DNA of 64,000 nt, taken from contig CM032228.1 of NCBI GenBank assembly GCA_019009955.1, positions 210,649,001-210,713,000 of the forward strand, written 5' to 3'. The notes below the pieces were generated by a model. That model made no database searches. It saw only the letters and a program-made list of their open reading frames with translations, and was not told where the DNA came from. The position numbers and the translations under genes were made by a program. Positions 1 to 12,698 of the stretch are shown here, in pieces; the stretch's first letter is position 1; each line of letters starts with the position of its first letter. This DNA comes from Riptortus pedestris. Taxonomy: Eukaryota; Arthropoda; Insecta; Hemiptera; Alydidae.

Positions 1-950
1 TTTTTCATTATCTCTTGATAAAAACAATATTCGATCTTTCGTACAAGAAGTACATCTCTTCTTACTCACTTAAACGGCAATCCCAAACTATGGAATAAGT
101 AATAGAGGAATAAAGGGTTTCCATGAAACTTTAATGGGCCTTCGAGTGGTTGTTTTTTTCCCTTTTAGGGATATTTTAGGTTTTATTTTATCAAAGTGCT
201 CAGTTTTTTACCATGAAAGAACTCAACCGTGAAAACCGTATCTCAATACTTTTCCCTTAATTTTTTACTTTAAAATTCTAACCAAAAACCAATTTTATAA
301 TTTTTAGTTCTATCTATTACTGTCTTTAGGTTAAAATAATTTTGCATTTTAATATTTTGAAGCACGTTATTTTCCTTAAAAAACAATATATAAAAATTTT
401 ATTTTAGCCAACTAATAGCGTAGGCAACAAATCAGATTGAAAGAGATAGAGGTTTACGTACAACCATATCGTACAAACCATTGAACATATAAATCAAAAA
501 GCAAATCATAGGTTTATTAATATTTCAGCTCTTCATTTAAGCGCCCTTTTAAATGTGTTAAATATGCTGCTTTGTGCACTTGATGAACCTGGTATCCCTT
601 AGATTCCACTATTTATTTGCCTTTGATACAACTGGTTAATTTTAATGGAATTGTTTGCCTTTCTGTTTGTTCAAATTACCTAAAATAATATTACTTTACA
701 CCCTGCATATCCAACATTTCCAAAAACTAGGTTCGTTCTAATATTATGCAAAATTGCTGATAGCAGACGGGCTCGACAGACATATCATTTACCAGGACTT
801 CTTGACAACGTAATATCCCGTTATTGTAGTTGTATAGAAATCCCCACGCTCCCAAAGAAGAAAAAGGAGTGCCCGAAGGCCTATAAATCAAGTAGACTTG
901 CTCTTGGTGGCACAAGTTAAAGCTTAAACATAAACGGAAGGATAATAAGT
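1..950. other. AT-rich stretch, nothing recognised
   Basis: I see no coding signal, tRNA-like box or transposon end. If the receptor's upstream exons lie before base 1, this is intron. Confidence 0.4.
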
Positions 951-1032
951 TCAAAACACCTCCACTCTCAATACTTCATTTATTAAATGCAGAGTACTTT
1001 CGGGGCGAACCGTCCCATCTTCAGTGCTCTGT
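950..1032 (-). mobile_element. Penelope-like element tail fragment with hammerhead-like core
   Basis: On the minus strand a CTGAAGA box (1018-1024) is followed by a GGG...CCC hairpin and then GAA + AGTACT + C (992-1001). AGTACT is a perfect 6-nt palindrome, as expected for the short stem III of dimeric hammerhead ribozymes known from Penelope-like retroelements. Stem I pairing around the core is imperfect. The downstream minus-strand segment (GGAGGTGTTTT) resembles the tail fragment at 61925-62005, so both probably belong to one family. No coding sequence is attached. Confidence 0.45.
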
Positions 1033-2104
1033 GACACAACATTAACATTTTTGAAACAACACGTAATATAAATAAATATAATAGCCAATAAAAGGTAGTC
1101 AAAATATTAAAAATTTAAAAACACATATGTAAAATGTAAAAATACAATGTAAAACTTATAACTAAAACACGCTCAAAATAACTATTAAATGATGAATATT
1201 ATAGAATGAATAGGAAATGGAGAGGCTTAGTTCGCTTTAGCATGAAGACTAAGCTATTTTAAATCGTGAAATAAACGACTTTAGTTATGCGTATATTTTT
1301 TCAAAAAGGACTAGGAAAAGCAACATAGCCATTCTTCATTTAAAGCCGAACTTGCAGCTCCGGTTCGTACGCCTGTAAGGGAATTTATGTATCCTGTAGT
1401 TGGTAAAGATTACTAGTGCTACGTGTCTTGTTTCACCTTATTCGATTCTTTTGAAAAGTGAAAATGGAGCCATAAATGCTATTCCAAAAGGTATATAAAG
1501 GAGAGTTTGAATATAATTCTTTCGTCTTGGTTATGTGAGAGCAGAGAACAGCAAAATTTATTCGTCGAATACTAATCGATTATATTCGAAAATATTGTAA
1601 TTGATTATTTCAAAAAGGGATTTTAATCGTAATAATACTTATAGTATTCGAATAATCGTAAGTCATGTAAAGGCAATCGCTTGCCAGCGGTTAAACGATT
1701 ATTCTCTTTAATCCTTTCCTCCTTTCTGTATCCATTATCCCAGGTAAGGGAAAAATAATGGATGGTGTACTCCTGATAAAAAGTGAAAAGTACACACAAG
1801 TTCGCGAGCACGCGGTCACGTTTGTATCACACTGAAATATCTTAAATTGTCAAATGCTTTTGTTAAAGATGGATTATAATTGGACGTCATAATTATGACA
1901 GAAACTATGAACCACATATATATATACACACTCACGAATATATGTATTTTATTGAAGAGGGGGACAAAAACCAAATTTCATATCGGCCAATACAAGAAAC
2001 ACCTAATAGTTATATTGTAGATAGAATGAAAACGTGAGGAAATTGGTGAAATCGGAACACCAAAGCAAGATTATGAGAGGACGAGCCACTAATATTTAAA
2101 TTTA
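1033..2104. other. AT-rich stretch, nothing recognised
   Basis: Open frames here are short and without recognisable motifs, apart from simple-sequence patches such as TATATATACACAC near 1917. Confidence 0.4.
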
Positions 2105-2670
2105 CTAGATAACCCGGCAAACGTTGTTTTGCCTTATAAATTATTTCTAGTTCCTAGATAAATTCCAGTGTAGACAAAAAGTAACTTACTTATTACAAGT
2201 GTGTAAGTATGTGGTATATGCGTGAAATAGGCATGGAGCGCTATGAACGATAAGGGAATATAAAAATAACAAACGCCAAACAATATTATTTTTAAGTTAT
2301 TATAGTTTATTTCTTAAAATTACATATCACATATTAATTACGACAGTAACACTAACAAACAACATCAATCTTTTAATGCTATAACGTGAAAAATATTTTT
2401 TGTTAGCCCATCTTTAGCAAGCACAAACAAACTGGATGGTTTACCCACTCGAGAGCATGCTACGTAAAATTGCCCGTGTGAAAAACATGGACACAAATCT
2501 AAGCCACAAATAGACATTGTTTGGCCTTGGGATTTGTTGATTGTCATTGTAAATGCCAATCTAATCGGAAACTGAATTTGTTTGAATTGAATTGGCACAT
2601 CTGTAGATTTGATAGGAATCCTTGGTATTAATATATTTTCACCTTTGAACTTGCTATTTAAAATGCTGGC
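2105..2670 (-). mobile_element. Helitron 3' end (autonomous-type remnant)
   Basis: The minus strand carries the C-terminus of a Helitron helicase, about 260 bp of 3' UTR, and then a canonical Helitron 3' terminus. A hairpin at 2116-2133 (stem GGCAAA/TTTGCC, 6-nt loop) lies 7 nt before the terminal CTAG (2105-2108), which is followed by a T on the minus strand. CTRR plus an upstream hairpin plus insertion next to T is the diagnostic 3' end of Helitrons. The same terminal block (ACAACG[T/C][T/C]TGCCGGGT..CTAG, allowing one substitution) ends the two short Helitrons at 4607 and 17117, so this element's relatives are the plausible source of their mobility. The 5' part is missing. Confidence 0.8.
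2365..2670 (-). pseudogene. Helitron Rep/helicase, C-terminal fragment
   Basis: This encodes the end of the PIF1-type superfamily 1 helicase of the rolling-circle transposase. The frame reads through ILIPRIP, then QFPIRLAFTMTINKSQGQ, then a GLDL...CFSHGQFYVACSRVG stretch, then FVLAKDGLTKN. These are the conserved last helicase motifs (V and VI) of Helitron helicases, with CSRV matching motif VI. Similarity starts at codon GCC (2668-2670), directly after an in-frame stop, so about 100 codons of a protein normally over 1,000 residues remain. No Rep domain is present. The reading frame to the natural stop is open, so decay is recent or limited on this side. Confidence 0.85.
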
Positions 2671-3990
2671 TTATAATGTTTATTTTCATAAAAAAATTTT
2701 ACATTTGCCATAAGCTAAGGGAAATTTTAATCGAAGTACAGTTAAAAACACTATAATTGATCAGTTATCGAGCGGGATGATAATGATTAAATTACTAAAA
2801 TGGCTATAAAAAAATAGGGGTTGGTGATAAAAAAAGTAAAAATTTAGGGTTGTATGTATTTTTTAATGCCACATTATAAAAAAATAAAAACAAAAAATTT
2901 CGTCCAAAAATTAAAAAAAAATATGTTAAGGGTGAACAACCCTTATCGATTAGGGGTATGAAAAATAGATAGTAGCCGATTCTCAGACCTACTGAATGCG
3001 CATATAAAATTTGGTAAAAATCGGTAAAGCCGTTTCGGAAGAGTACCGTAACGAACATTGTGACATGGAAATTTTATATATTAGATTATATTTAATGTAT
3101 TTTCAATTAGGTTTTTTCATTCGCATGTGAGAATTGAGTGAGATAGAGAATGTACATATGTGAATCCGTACCTTGTACACTTCAATCTCATGCTTTGTGG
3201 TCGTGACCTGATCCGTAATCCGTAGTCTACACGAAACTGCTCTCCGGGATTAGTATCTTATCAGAAAGCTTTGACTATCCCCCTACCCTCGTCCCGTTGG
3301 GAATAATACAGAGTCTGAAATTTCCACCAAGTAATTAAGTTCTGGAAGATCATAAAGAAATTTTACAAAATATTATTAACAAAAATGTGCAGTGGAGTGA
3401 AATGGTATGTATATTCGTGGTTGAGGGTCTCAATTCTCCAGACGTAAGTCATAAAACAATAATATTCTTTTAACCTTACTTGTTTTTGTGTATAGTATCC
3501 ACATACTCATATAGGTTCCTCTTCGTGTATAGTAAGGATTTCAAAAATAATTTTCCACTTCAAATATAGAAATCAATTTCTGAAAGCGCTTATAGTGAAA
3601 TATGAATAAAAAAATACTTTTTGTTGTATTTTAGCTATTTTTAACACTTGAGAATGCTTTTAAAATGTTTGGCGTAGTTTAATACTTGCTAAATGTAAGA
3701 AATGGTTTGATCAGAACCCGAAATAAAATTTTTAAAAAAATGACAAGATTGCAACAGTTACGACCTCGACGAAAACTGTTCCTGTTTTGTAATGAATGGA
3801 CCAAATAATATGCAGTTGTTTGATATGTCGGAACAGTTCTATATATTTCCTAAAATCTGAGTTTTTGTTGTTCTAGGGTTTACTATACATTATTTTGGTA
3901 TTTAATGCCCAATTGTTCACCAGTATATAAACATTAAGTTTAGGCTAAACATAGCGCCACATAACCTCTGAATTATGTATACATACACAC
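2671..3990. other. AT-rich stretch, nothing recognised
   Basis: The segment directly beyond the helicase remnant does not continue the helicase frame. No other coding or repeat signature was recognised. Confidence 0.35.
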
Positions 3991-4018
3991 ACACACAGAT
4001 ATATATATATATATATAC

Positions 4019-4606
4019 CGCCCCGGATGGTTTAGCGCCGCAGATCGGCCAGGCAGATGGAGCAGGTCTCCGGTCGAAGGGCGAAGGGCGAGGTTATTGG
4101 AAATGTTATGAAATGTTAATTTGTTTATCTAATGTACGTCCTTAGAATTTAAGTATGTCATCTATATAAAGATGTTTTCAGCTGCGAGAGGTTTTCACTT
4201 TCAGACATTTTTATTTATTGTCCAAATTTATTTTAATTTGATTTGAATGTAGCAATTATTTTCTTTTCTTATTTATATTTATGTATTTGCGTTATTATTG
4301 TTGAGGGTTTTTATTTATTTCAGTTATTGGTCTACAACTGTTTGTTTTTAAGGACGTGTAGTGCGCATTCTACCAGATAATCACAGAACTAAAACGTCTT
4401 CATTTCCTTCTCTCATTTTTCCTTTTCTTTTTGCGTACCAAGTTTTTGCGATATTTTATTTACTATTTGTTTTTAGGCAAACGTGCATATAACAAATGTT
4501 GTTTTTTGCGTTATTAAAAGTAGATTTTTTTTAAACATAATATTATTAAATTTAATATCCTAATCGCTTGATATATAATGCAGGACAACGTTTGCCGGGT
4601 CCGCTA

Positions 4607-4607
<1 letters not shown>
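4019..4607 (+). mobile_element. Non-autonomous Helitron, 5'-truncated or variant
   Basis: The right end is GGACAACGTTTGCCGGGT + CCGCTAG, with CTAG at 4604-4607 followed by T. The body from about 4265 matches the copy at 16787-17117 nearly base for base, including GTCTACAACTGTTTGTTTTT and the TTAATATCCTAATCGCTTGA block. Shared sequence begins at CCCGGATGGTTTAGCGC (about 4024); this copy then has an extra GC-rich segment (4036-4095) and about 50 bp near 4400 that the other lacks. Both flanks are (TA)n. The left terminus (TC) is not clear. No coding sequence. Confidence 0.7.

Positions 4608-4666
<59 letters not shown>
4607..4666. repeat. (TA)n(GT)n microsatellite
   Basis: About 40 bp of TA followed by about 18 bp of GT, directly abutting the Helitron 3' end. 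Confidence 0.95.
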
Positions 4667-6972
4667 AATCTAGCCACTCAAATATGAGTAAGGCTTCAAG
4701 TTGATTGGCAGAGCTAATAAAAAGTTTAGTTCAGTATTTCGCTAAAAAATGTCCAATGAAAAATCCATATAAAATTTGATAGTGTGGAACTCAGAAGATC
4801 GGCGCTCAATGGGAACAATAATACAAAATTTCGTATATCTCTTATTATATGCCCGAGCGAAATAAAAATGTTATGTTTAAATGTTTAACAAACTTTGTAA
4901 ACTTTTAATATTCTGCAATTTTTATGGTTTACATTTCTTTTTGGGGGGTGAGGGGGCTTCAGTCTTTCTGTATCCCTACTCCTGTTCATGCGATTTTAAC
5001 TATAAAAACTGTATCAGTAAGAGTCTTATATTTCTTCTTATTTAGAGAAGTTTTATTTTGAAAGCTTCAGTTAGTATACATGGCTTACCTAGTAAATAGA
5101 ATAGTTGAACATGTGGTTCGGAGTTGATGAAGAAGAGTCAGGTAGAGTATTGATTCAACAAGACAATGAAGGCTACTTAGCTGATGAATGCTGGAAAGTG
5201 AAGAGGATGTACACGTACAATTTGAGGAGTTAAAAATAATGAAAACACTAACAAAATTCAGGTAACAGAAATTAATTAATTCAATACGACCGTTATTAAT
5301 ATTATAAATTAAAAATATTACAGGTAAAATATTTTGGAAAATGCTTTTGTGAAACAGGGAAAAAAATATGTAGAAAACCTTCAGCTGTCTGAATTTTTAA
5401 GTAGATATATCTACTTTACATTTAAGTTATGAATTTAATTGTGGCTACTTACTTATTCATTCAAGTTACATATATTAAGCTTTGGCTTTATCGTAACAAA
5501 AGAATCATTTTTATGACGTCAGTAAGGTGTAAATAATTACAGGACGAATATTATTGCGACCATTAAAGAGTCCATAAGCACTCACATCCATGATTACGAA
5601 ATAACTTACTTGTGTGACCATAGAACACCCATGCCACACCTATATTTATTCAGGATTACAAGGGGACGCATATTATGGTTTCATAAATCCGTTCAAATAG
5701 TAATTTACAGAATCAAGTGAACAAAGTATAGCGAATTAGAGAATCGCTATTTCTAAAATTTATAACTAACCACAAACTAACTCAATGTTAATTACGTACA
5801 GTGATTGGAACTGAAGAAATGCCCTATATACATTGCCAGTTTATTATTGGGCTTCTGTTAAAAGGAATAATTGTACCTGCCATAACAAAATGTATTTAAT
5901 GCAACTACTATATATTTTTTGTGTGCTTCTCTACACCTCCACTTTAACTTAAGGCTGCCTATACCAGCGGTTCAATCCAATTTCTCTTTCTTAAATTCTA
6001 CTAATTCAATTTCCCGGAGGCTTAAGGCCTGAATTTTGTTCTTTATAATTAAGAAGCTCAATCTAATGTTGTAATATTAATGTGGAATGATTCAAGAGAT
6101 CGAGGTGCCCACAACTGACCTCTGCTGTGTGGGGTTCCAATAACTGCTTAATACGATAATTATAATCATATATTATTTATGTAAAGCTTGAAACAATGTA
6201 AATATTATTTAAGACTCCCTATTTAATTAACATTATGACATGTTTATTACAGCTTATATACAAATTTTATCCCATTGTATTTTCTTAAATACACTTTTTG
6301 TAAAAGCGTTTCGTACCTTAAGTATGTCTTTATTATGACCGAAATTTTCAAGGCTTTATGGGACCATTCTACTAGAGAAAATTTCCAACAAGACACATCT
6401 TTGCACTGTTGAATATTGGCCAGTGAAGAAGATTATGAAGTGCGTTTTGGATTTCTCCTCAGTAGCATCCTCCTTTTGTTTAAACTTATAGTAATTCCCA
6501 TTCAAATCCCCGTGGTCAGAGATTAATTGCGTTGCCCAGAAATCTGTCCCAAACTAAGTTGTGTCTACCCAGACACCACACATTTCTTTTCTTTAAGGAC
6601 GAATCTACCTCCTCTGCAATTCTTCGCGACCAGTTCTTTTCATTGCCTACAGAGATTATTTCTAAAAAAAGTTTCTTTTGCTATGAAGGCAGAGTTAAAC
6701 GTTTTTTCGAGAATCCCTTATCAAAGTTATGCTTTCCTACCGGTAGTCAGAGTTCCAAGTCAACGGGTAGATGCCCAGCTTTGATTTGAATTGTTTCGGT
6801 TTATACTCTTCAGTAGATTCTGAGAAGCTTTTCTGAATATTTGAGGTTGACGCATTGGAGGTCCAAAGGCAAACACAAATAGACAACCTTTGTAAATTCA
6901 TTTTTTGATACATTTATTTGGTGAATTTAAAATTTGAAATGTGATCGAGCCTCATTTTTATCAACAAGCACA
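4667..6972. other. Mostly unannotated AT-rich stretch
   Basis: A weak, very diverged resemblance to the Helentron-like family right half may exist around 4830-5000 (a TCGTATATCTCTTATTATA block, then a G-run), but it is below what I would call. The overlapping frames at 6527-6789 show no domain. Confidence 0.3.
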
Positions 6973-7048
6973 TCGGATCGATGGGAACATAGGGACATCT
7001 ATGACGAATTACGTCATGAGTACAACCTCAGTTATAGATTTCCTTTTT
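6973..7048 (-). repeat. Helentron-like short element, left-block fragment
   Basis: On the minus strand this matches the family's left block: GGATCGATGG, ATGACG..TTACGTCATGAGTAC, AACCTCA, then ATTTCC. Only about 75 bp survive, without either terminus. Confidence 0.5.
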
Positions 7049-7439
7049 TCGATTAGGATTCTATATTTTGGTTGCATATTGGAAGTCTCTAAACAAAAGA
7101 AAACCATTCAGCCTCTAGTTTGTTCAAGTGAATTTATATATGGCAAAATTGATTTATGGTTCAGCTGGAATCCAGAACAGTTTACTTATTCTGAATTTAA
7201 TAAACAATATATGTATATATAAAATGATAATGAGTGGCCAGTAGACATTTTGAGCATAGAACAGAAAGCTAAGGAAACTGCACCATGCAAGACTAATATC
7301 TTAACTGTAGTTCATTTCAACTAGAAATATTGCAAGCACCTTCTTAAACAATTGGTACCAATTTAATTCTCCAATCGAATCTCATCATGTCCTCCTTCAA
7401 TAAATTGATGATAATGTTCATCACTATAATCAATAAGCA

Positions 7440-7700
7440 ATAGTCCAGGCGCTGAGGTGAATGTCCTGATAGCGAGAAAGAAAAATTGGGGATCGTCTGA
7501 GTCAATCTACGAGATCACACTGATGAGAGGAAACGGGACGCCAGACCGGAAATTAAAGCCAGGGTCTCTAATTTTCCAGGCGAGGAATTAGGTAAGACCA
7601 AAGGGAAGGATATCACCCAAGGAAGGAGGAGGCCGTCCGCTTCCGGCCCCCAAACACCAGCTTGATCTTTCAAGGCATCTATTGATTGGTAATAAGTCTC
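7440..7700. other. GC-richer island, unidentified
   Basis: This stretch is distinctly less AT-rich than its surroundings (for example GGAGGAGGCCGTCCGC near 7624) and has no long open frame. It may be an old retroelement untranslated region. I recognise no domain or tRNA structure. Confidence 0.3.
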
Positions 7701-8154
7701 CTACCACAACTCGTTTCCACTTAATTAATTATGTAAATTTAAGCCTTTGTTAAGCCGCCTGTAAGCTGGTGAAGCGGTTAATAATTTTAATATCAAAATT
7801 GATCAGCCTAAAATAACAAGTGCTCCTTTGGCCAAAAATGTAAGATGTAATCCTAAATATCATGGTTAACATTGGTGCTATATTTTCTTTCAGGAAAGAC
7901 ATTCTCAGAAGGAATGTACCTGTTCGTTCGATTTGATCAGTTATGAGATCAAAAAGCCCGCAGAGTACATAAATACACACAACATGACAATCAAAGATCA
8001 GCTTAGAGGAAACGTAATACAGTAATACGGGACGTAAAAATACATTCTGTTTTCTATACAAATAAAAAGCAAAAAAATACCTGCTGCTGGTGTAATTTTA
8101 TTTTATTGGCAGTGACAGTGGTATTTATCTAATAAATAAATCATTTTGTTCAAT

Positions 8155-8400
8155 TAATTTTATTCTACTATGACTAATTCGAACGAATTATCTACAAGTT
8201 ACCACCCCTTTTTTGCCAGGGATGTTACTTAACATGCTACTTAATGAGATGCTCACCATGAATGAGATGAATTCTTCGTAGTGTATTAACTATTGCCCAG
8301 GCAGGGGATTCAAACCCACGACTCTTGAGTTTGCAAATGTGTTAGCCATATGACTCAAGGACTAATACACTTGGCGAATCTAGAAACGTAGTATCGATTC
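8155..8400 (-). repeat. tRNA-type SINE, diverged copy
   Basis: Reverse-complement landmarks of the SINE are present: TATCTACAAGTTACCACCCC, then GCCCAGGCAGGGGATTCAAACC (degraded B box), then GTTAGCCATATGACTCAAGGAC (A-box side). The middle differs from other copies. Confidence 0.65.
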
Positions 8401-8754
8401 CGGCATGGACAATAGAAATTTATTCACCGCCCCACAGACACACACACACATAAATTTAACCTAACACAACTAGCTGTAGTAGCTTAAATTGGAAGTTAAT
8501 AAATAACATTTAACAGAGTGCATTAATATAGGTAGTTCTATTCCTTTACCCACGAGGCTGTCCAGAACATAAAAAAAAATATTATAAACAACGTCTATCG
8601 ATGAAAAAAAAAATCTTCCTATTTCAATATAACAGCAGAAAAGGAGGTAAGTAAAGTTTCTGAGTATATTAAAAAAATTAACAATTTATACTAAGAAAAA
8701 AAACACATCATTTACATGACCCAGGACATTTCCGTTAGCTGAGTGATATTAATA

Positions 8755-9428
8755 TAACATCAACTGATCAATACGATTTAAATATAATGTTCTATAAATG
8801 TTGTTATGTACATGTTTTCTCTATATTGAATATTAGCCGAGATATTTCTATATTTTAGTTTTCGGTTAGCAGTAAACCCCCACTCCTACTCATTCCTCAT
8901 TCATATTCAGCCGTTTCATCCAATTTTTAATACCAAATTTGGTTTTTATTGAACTTTACTTTATGAGATACATAAAAATACCTTATTTGATAACGTCATT
9001 AATTAAGTTCTTGTATCGAAAATGTTTATTTGATCTATACCATACTCGATATTATACCGTTCCAGACTAATGATCATATATGTTATTGGCGGCAATCATA
9101 CCTGGAGTAAGGGGGTTTAGGGGGGGGGGCGGGTGTGGATTCAAAATATCTCATTCGATTTTTTACGCCCGATTCATAAAATAAAAATTATGAGTCGGGA
9201 CGTAAAATGTCATAGAATCAATATTGTTAAACAATTGATGTTCTAAATAAATTGGTTTTCTTCGCATTTTTTGTAACTGAAGTACGTTTACGTACTTCCC
9301 CCTTCCTTCCAGTCACCGATTTCTTTTACATTTAAATATAAAGTAGGTGATGTGATGAGATCACAAGCATGTTAACAAATCATGGGAAATCTGCTTAGTT
9401 AACGCAGCACCTGCGTGACGGACTTCTT
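8755..9428 (+). mobile_element. Helentron-like short element (version B), diverged
   Basis: The right end is diagnostic: GGGAAATCTGCTTAGTTAAC, then the hairpin ACGCAG..CTGCGT, then GACGGACTT. Upstream are the family blocks AATGTTCTATAAATGTTGTT, ATATTGAATATTAGCCGAGA and CCCCCACTCCTACTC, typical of version B. The left block with the palindrome and the (TA)n tract is missing or unrecognisable. Internal order seems disturbed: a second G-run (9107-9135) follows the CCCCCACTCC block, so two copies may be merged. Confidence 0.65.
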
Positions 9429-9429
9429 A

Positions 9430-10630
9430 ATCCAAGAACGAGATTTCTCTAATGTATAAAATGACCACTTTGCAATCGGAAAAAAAAGTAAATACCATTT
9501 ACACGCGAAGTTCCTAAGTACAATTTGAAAATTAATATAACTTATTTGAGAACACTGCACCATAAGTGTTTTCACCTTTCCAATTACTGTGAGGCCGCAA
9601 AATAACTATGGATATTATTATATTTTTTTTTTATTCATAAAGGCAGAGCACAGTATTTATTACTCCAAAAGAGATGTATTTTCGAGAAATTTTGTTTTCT
9701 TTTACACGTTTTATTTCTTTTCGTTACTAAACGAAACATTGTCGATTAAATTGCAGGCACTTCTGTGGCATTTTGGCTTAACCATGATCCGGTTCATAAC
9801 GAATTAACCCGATACTATTTTTTCTGACACTCATTACTGATATTTTTTTTGTTAAACTAACAATCTTAACAGATGCTACACCAAACTACACCTTATTTAC
9901 AATTATTCTCTTACAAACGTTAATGATTTCCAAGTAACTTGCTACTGCACGTTCACCTATTCGTAGATTCACACCTCATATGAGCTGTTCACTGCGTCGA
10001 ATGAGTGTTTTAACACGTTTTATGAAATTGTAAAAAAAATACAAGCTCAGTAAGAGTGACAATTAAACTTACGAAGGCATACAAACGAAGTTAGGAAGAT
10101 GGAGACTATTATGAGCGGACAATGGAGGCACGTGGAAGGAAGTAAAGCCCCTCTGGGTAAGTGTGTGGGTAAACACAGGCCTTCTGTTATTATAGAGGAT
10201 TTACTCTCTGGATTATACTCGAGAGGATTAGAACTACAATAGTTTGAGGGGTAAAGGTATTATCTCCCTTCCACTGTCCGACTGAAGCTCCTCTTTTTTT
10301 CAGGGCAAGTGTGAGGCACCAGTATAATGATTCAGTATTAAATTAAACAACATAATGCTACAGATAGTGTCAAACTCTCACGGAATCTGAGATACAATTA
10401 AAATCAAACAGTGAATAGTTTTCCTAATGGGTTTCCCTTTGGTTCTCACGGCACGTACTGGCGACGGAGAATCAAACGTATCTTATTCAACTAAAAATAA
10501 ACCAGAGAACATTGCTGAGCTTTAGACTTACTTACAAAAAAATGCATGTAATTGTCAACAAAGCTGTGTACCTCTGTTTTGCTTAAGGGAAGAAGATATA
10601 AATGTATACTAATCTACTCGACTCTTTTAA
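9430..10630. other. AT-rich stretch, nothing recognised
   Basis: No repeat landmark or plausible exon was recognised. Confidence 0.35.
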
Positions 10631-10852
10631 ACATGAGGCTCAGGTTAGCCATGTGAGTTAAAGCGATGCCTATAATCTCACATGATAAACCTAGAGTGGC
10701 GAGTTCTATTCCCGTCGGGACAAAGGAATTTATTTAGTGGTGGAATTCATTAAATAAAATCCTTAGTCCCACCCTGGCTAGAAAATGGTAACCTGTAGAT
10801 AACCCGTCCAAATTAGCCTTTGTTGCAAAAAGTGGATGATAATAAATGTTTT
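10631..10852 (+). repeat. tRNA-type SINE, near full length
   Basis: It starts at GAGGCTCAGGTTAGCCATGT. Pol III-like boxes are GTTAGCCATGTGAGTTAAAG (A-box position) and GAGTTCTATTCCCG (B box, consensus GTTCGATTCC, here with one change). The non-tRNA body has GGAATTTATTTAGTG, ATTCATTAAATAAAATCC, CCCACCCTGGCTAGAAAA, AACCTGTAGATAACCCGTCC and TTGCAAAAAGTGGA, and ends in a short AATAAAT-type tail. About 220 bp, no coding capacity. Confidence 0.85.
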
Positions 10853-12074
10853 TTTTTCTTTTAAATTAACTAGGCTAAAACAAGATGAATTAGTATAAAC
10901 ACATAAATATGTACGAAGTTACAAGTTGTACTTAGAGAAGGTTCGTCTGAAAGCCTCAGAAAAGACATTTCAATTAAGATTGATAAATGGCTCTAAAAGC
11001 TTCAGCTAATAGAAATGCAAATGGATACTTGTGCAATAAATAGCCACTATTTCTTCATCATTGCTAAAAGCAATTCATAAAGGTATTTAAGTTCAAGGAA
11101 AAGAATTTTTTTTTGCACTAAAAGAGTCCAGCTGCAATTTGCATGAATTTAATGAAATAGCAGCAACGAATGGAAATTCATTTTGTGTCTACTGAATAAT
11201 TTAAGATCTTGAAATACATTAATAAAATTAGTTCACAACATAAAACACGAGTTCTTCAGTATTTTGCTAAGTAAAACATACATCCTATGCAAAAACTTTA
11301 TAGGAGTCCAAGCTTACATCGCAAAATAAATGAGGTAAATTGGTAAGAATGTGTGTTCAGTAAAAATGACTACAGTCTCAAGTGGGATGGGCATGTATTT
11401 AATTAGAATCCCATGAACAGGCTAAAAAAATCTGTCTCACATCACCGAAGAGATAAAATAAATAACTACGCATATTCTTCTTGTAAAATAATGACAAATG
11501 GGTAAAATATGAGTCACATGTCCCTGGAATGAAAATCATGGCCGGAGTTTTTATGATTGAAAGGAACAAATGGGAATATGATAAAGGAAGTCCACTATTC
11601 TATTTTTCTATTTGCCTCTATTCTGAAGGACTAAGGACGTAACAGGATAATGGACCACCTAATTATCACCACCACCATCTGTTTAAGGCACATTGGCAGA
11701 CAAGTGATTAATCATAACATCTGTAATCTTGGCGTGAGTTAGTCACATAATTCATAGTGGTTTAAGGATCATTTTGAAAATGAGAGGCCAAAATGTCGTG
11801 CTATAAATGATAGATTTTCGAAATTGAGGCACCATTTGTTCACAATCGTCAAATTGTGCTTTGAAAAATTGGCATTATTATTATACTTACACTCATAATT
11901 TTCTTTAGCCCTATGAGTTTACTTCGTAATCTACGTGTAGCAAATCCAAAATAACTGTGAGCAGTATAACAAATTTTGTAATACAACTTTTATTTTCGTA
12001 GATATATTGAACACACAAATGTCAACCATTCTATCTTAAATAATATCTTAAATAATTATCTTTCCTTTTTTCAG
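10853..12074. other. Probable intron upstream of the receptor TM6-TM7 exon
   Basis: No TM5-type coding segment (conserved Pro in a hydrophobic run) was found in the 1.2 kb before the exon. The final bases form a strong 3' splice site: a pyrimidine run ending in TTTTTTCAG at 12074. Confidence 0.5.
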
Positions 12075-12325
12075 GTCAGGCAGGTGAAAGCTAGAAAGAA
12101 AGTGGCCAAGACAGTGCTTGCTTTCGTAGTAGTCTTTGCCATCTGTTTCCTGCCACACCATGTTTTTATGCTTTGGTTCTACAACGACCCTAAGGCGGAC
12201 CAGAATTACAATAAGTTCTGGCATCATTTCAGGATCGTCGGTTTCTGCCTCACGTTCATCAACTCCTGTGTCAACCCTATCGCCCTCTACTGGGTCTCTG
12301 GGACATTTCGAAAATACTTCCACAG
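12075..12325 (+). CDS. CCHamide receptor-like GPCR, TM6-TM7 exon
   Basis: This internal exon of a class A neuropeptide receptor encodes 83 full codons plus two bases of the next. Residues 1-12 are the basic end of ICL3 (VRQVKARKKVAK). TM6 follows with CFLP at 24-27, the CWxP equivalent. ECL3 is about 36-49. TM7 has NSCVNPIALY at 63-72, which is the NPxxY motif. Helix 8 starts with TFRKYFH. The combination KVAKTVLAFVVVFAICFLP, WFY in ECL3, RIVGFC in TM7 and SGTFRKYF is characteristic of insect CCHamide receptors, relatives of vertebrate bombesin/GRP receptors that act in the plasma membrane through G proteins on CCHamide peptides. The acceptor TTTTTTCAG (to 12074) and donor CAG|GTTAGT at 12325/12326 bound the exon, phase 0 in and phase 2 out. 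I cannot tell which CCHaR paralogue it is. Another bombesin-like receptor is the main alternative. Confidence 0.9.
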
Positions 12326-12698
12326 GTTAGTTTCAGGGCATTTTCTAACATCCAATTCTAATCTGAAGTTACGGGCATAAAATTAATTCAAAATATTAAC
12401 AAAATGAAACTCTTGATGTATTGTTTGCATACATTTTTGGTTTGCTTGCTTGAAATGTCTCTTTCGCCTTCTATTATCGCTAGTTATCGTTAAAGGAAAT
12501 ATCCAAGATATAAGGGAGGTAATAATTTCCAGTACCAACATGTATTTAATCATTCTTTTCTAGAATAATTACTGTAAAAACTAAATAATATAGATCCATG
12601 TCAAGGATGGCTAATGGCCATAGTCTTGACTCAAACCAATGCTTGAGTTAAAAAAACTTCTGTTCCTCGTCTTGAAACATGTATATTTTAATAAATAT

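Noticed and set aside
6527..6789. Two overlapping 85-codon frames
   Set aside because: No domain, signal or repeat landmark, and two frames of equal length over the same bases argue for chance openness.
10631..10852. tRNA gene, suggested by A/B-box-like sequence
   Set aside because: No cloverleaf with acceptor stem and anticodon arm can be drawn. The same sequence with a common non-tRNA body recurs more than ten times, so it is a SINE.
1..12074. TM1-TM5 exons of the receptor
   Set aside because: I searched the + strand frames for DRY-, TM4- and TM5-like segments and found none, so they are assumed to lie outside the window; a short exon could have been missed.
12048..12323. 91-codon minus-strand frame opposite the receptor exon
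   Set aside because: Antisense shadow of conserved coding sequence. No motif of its own.
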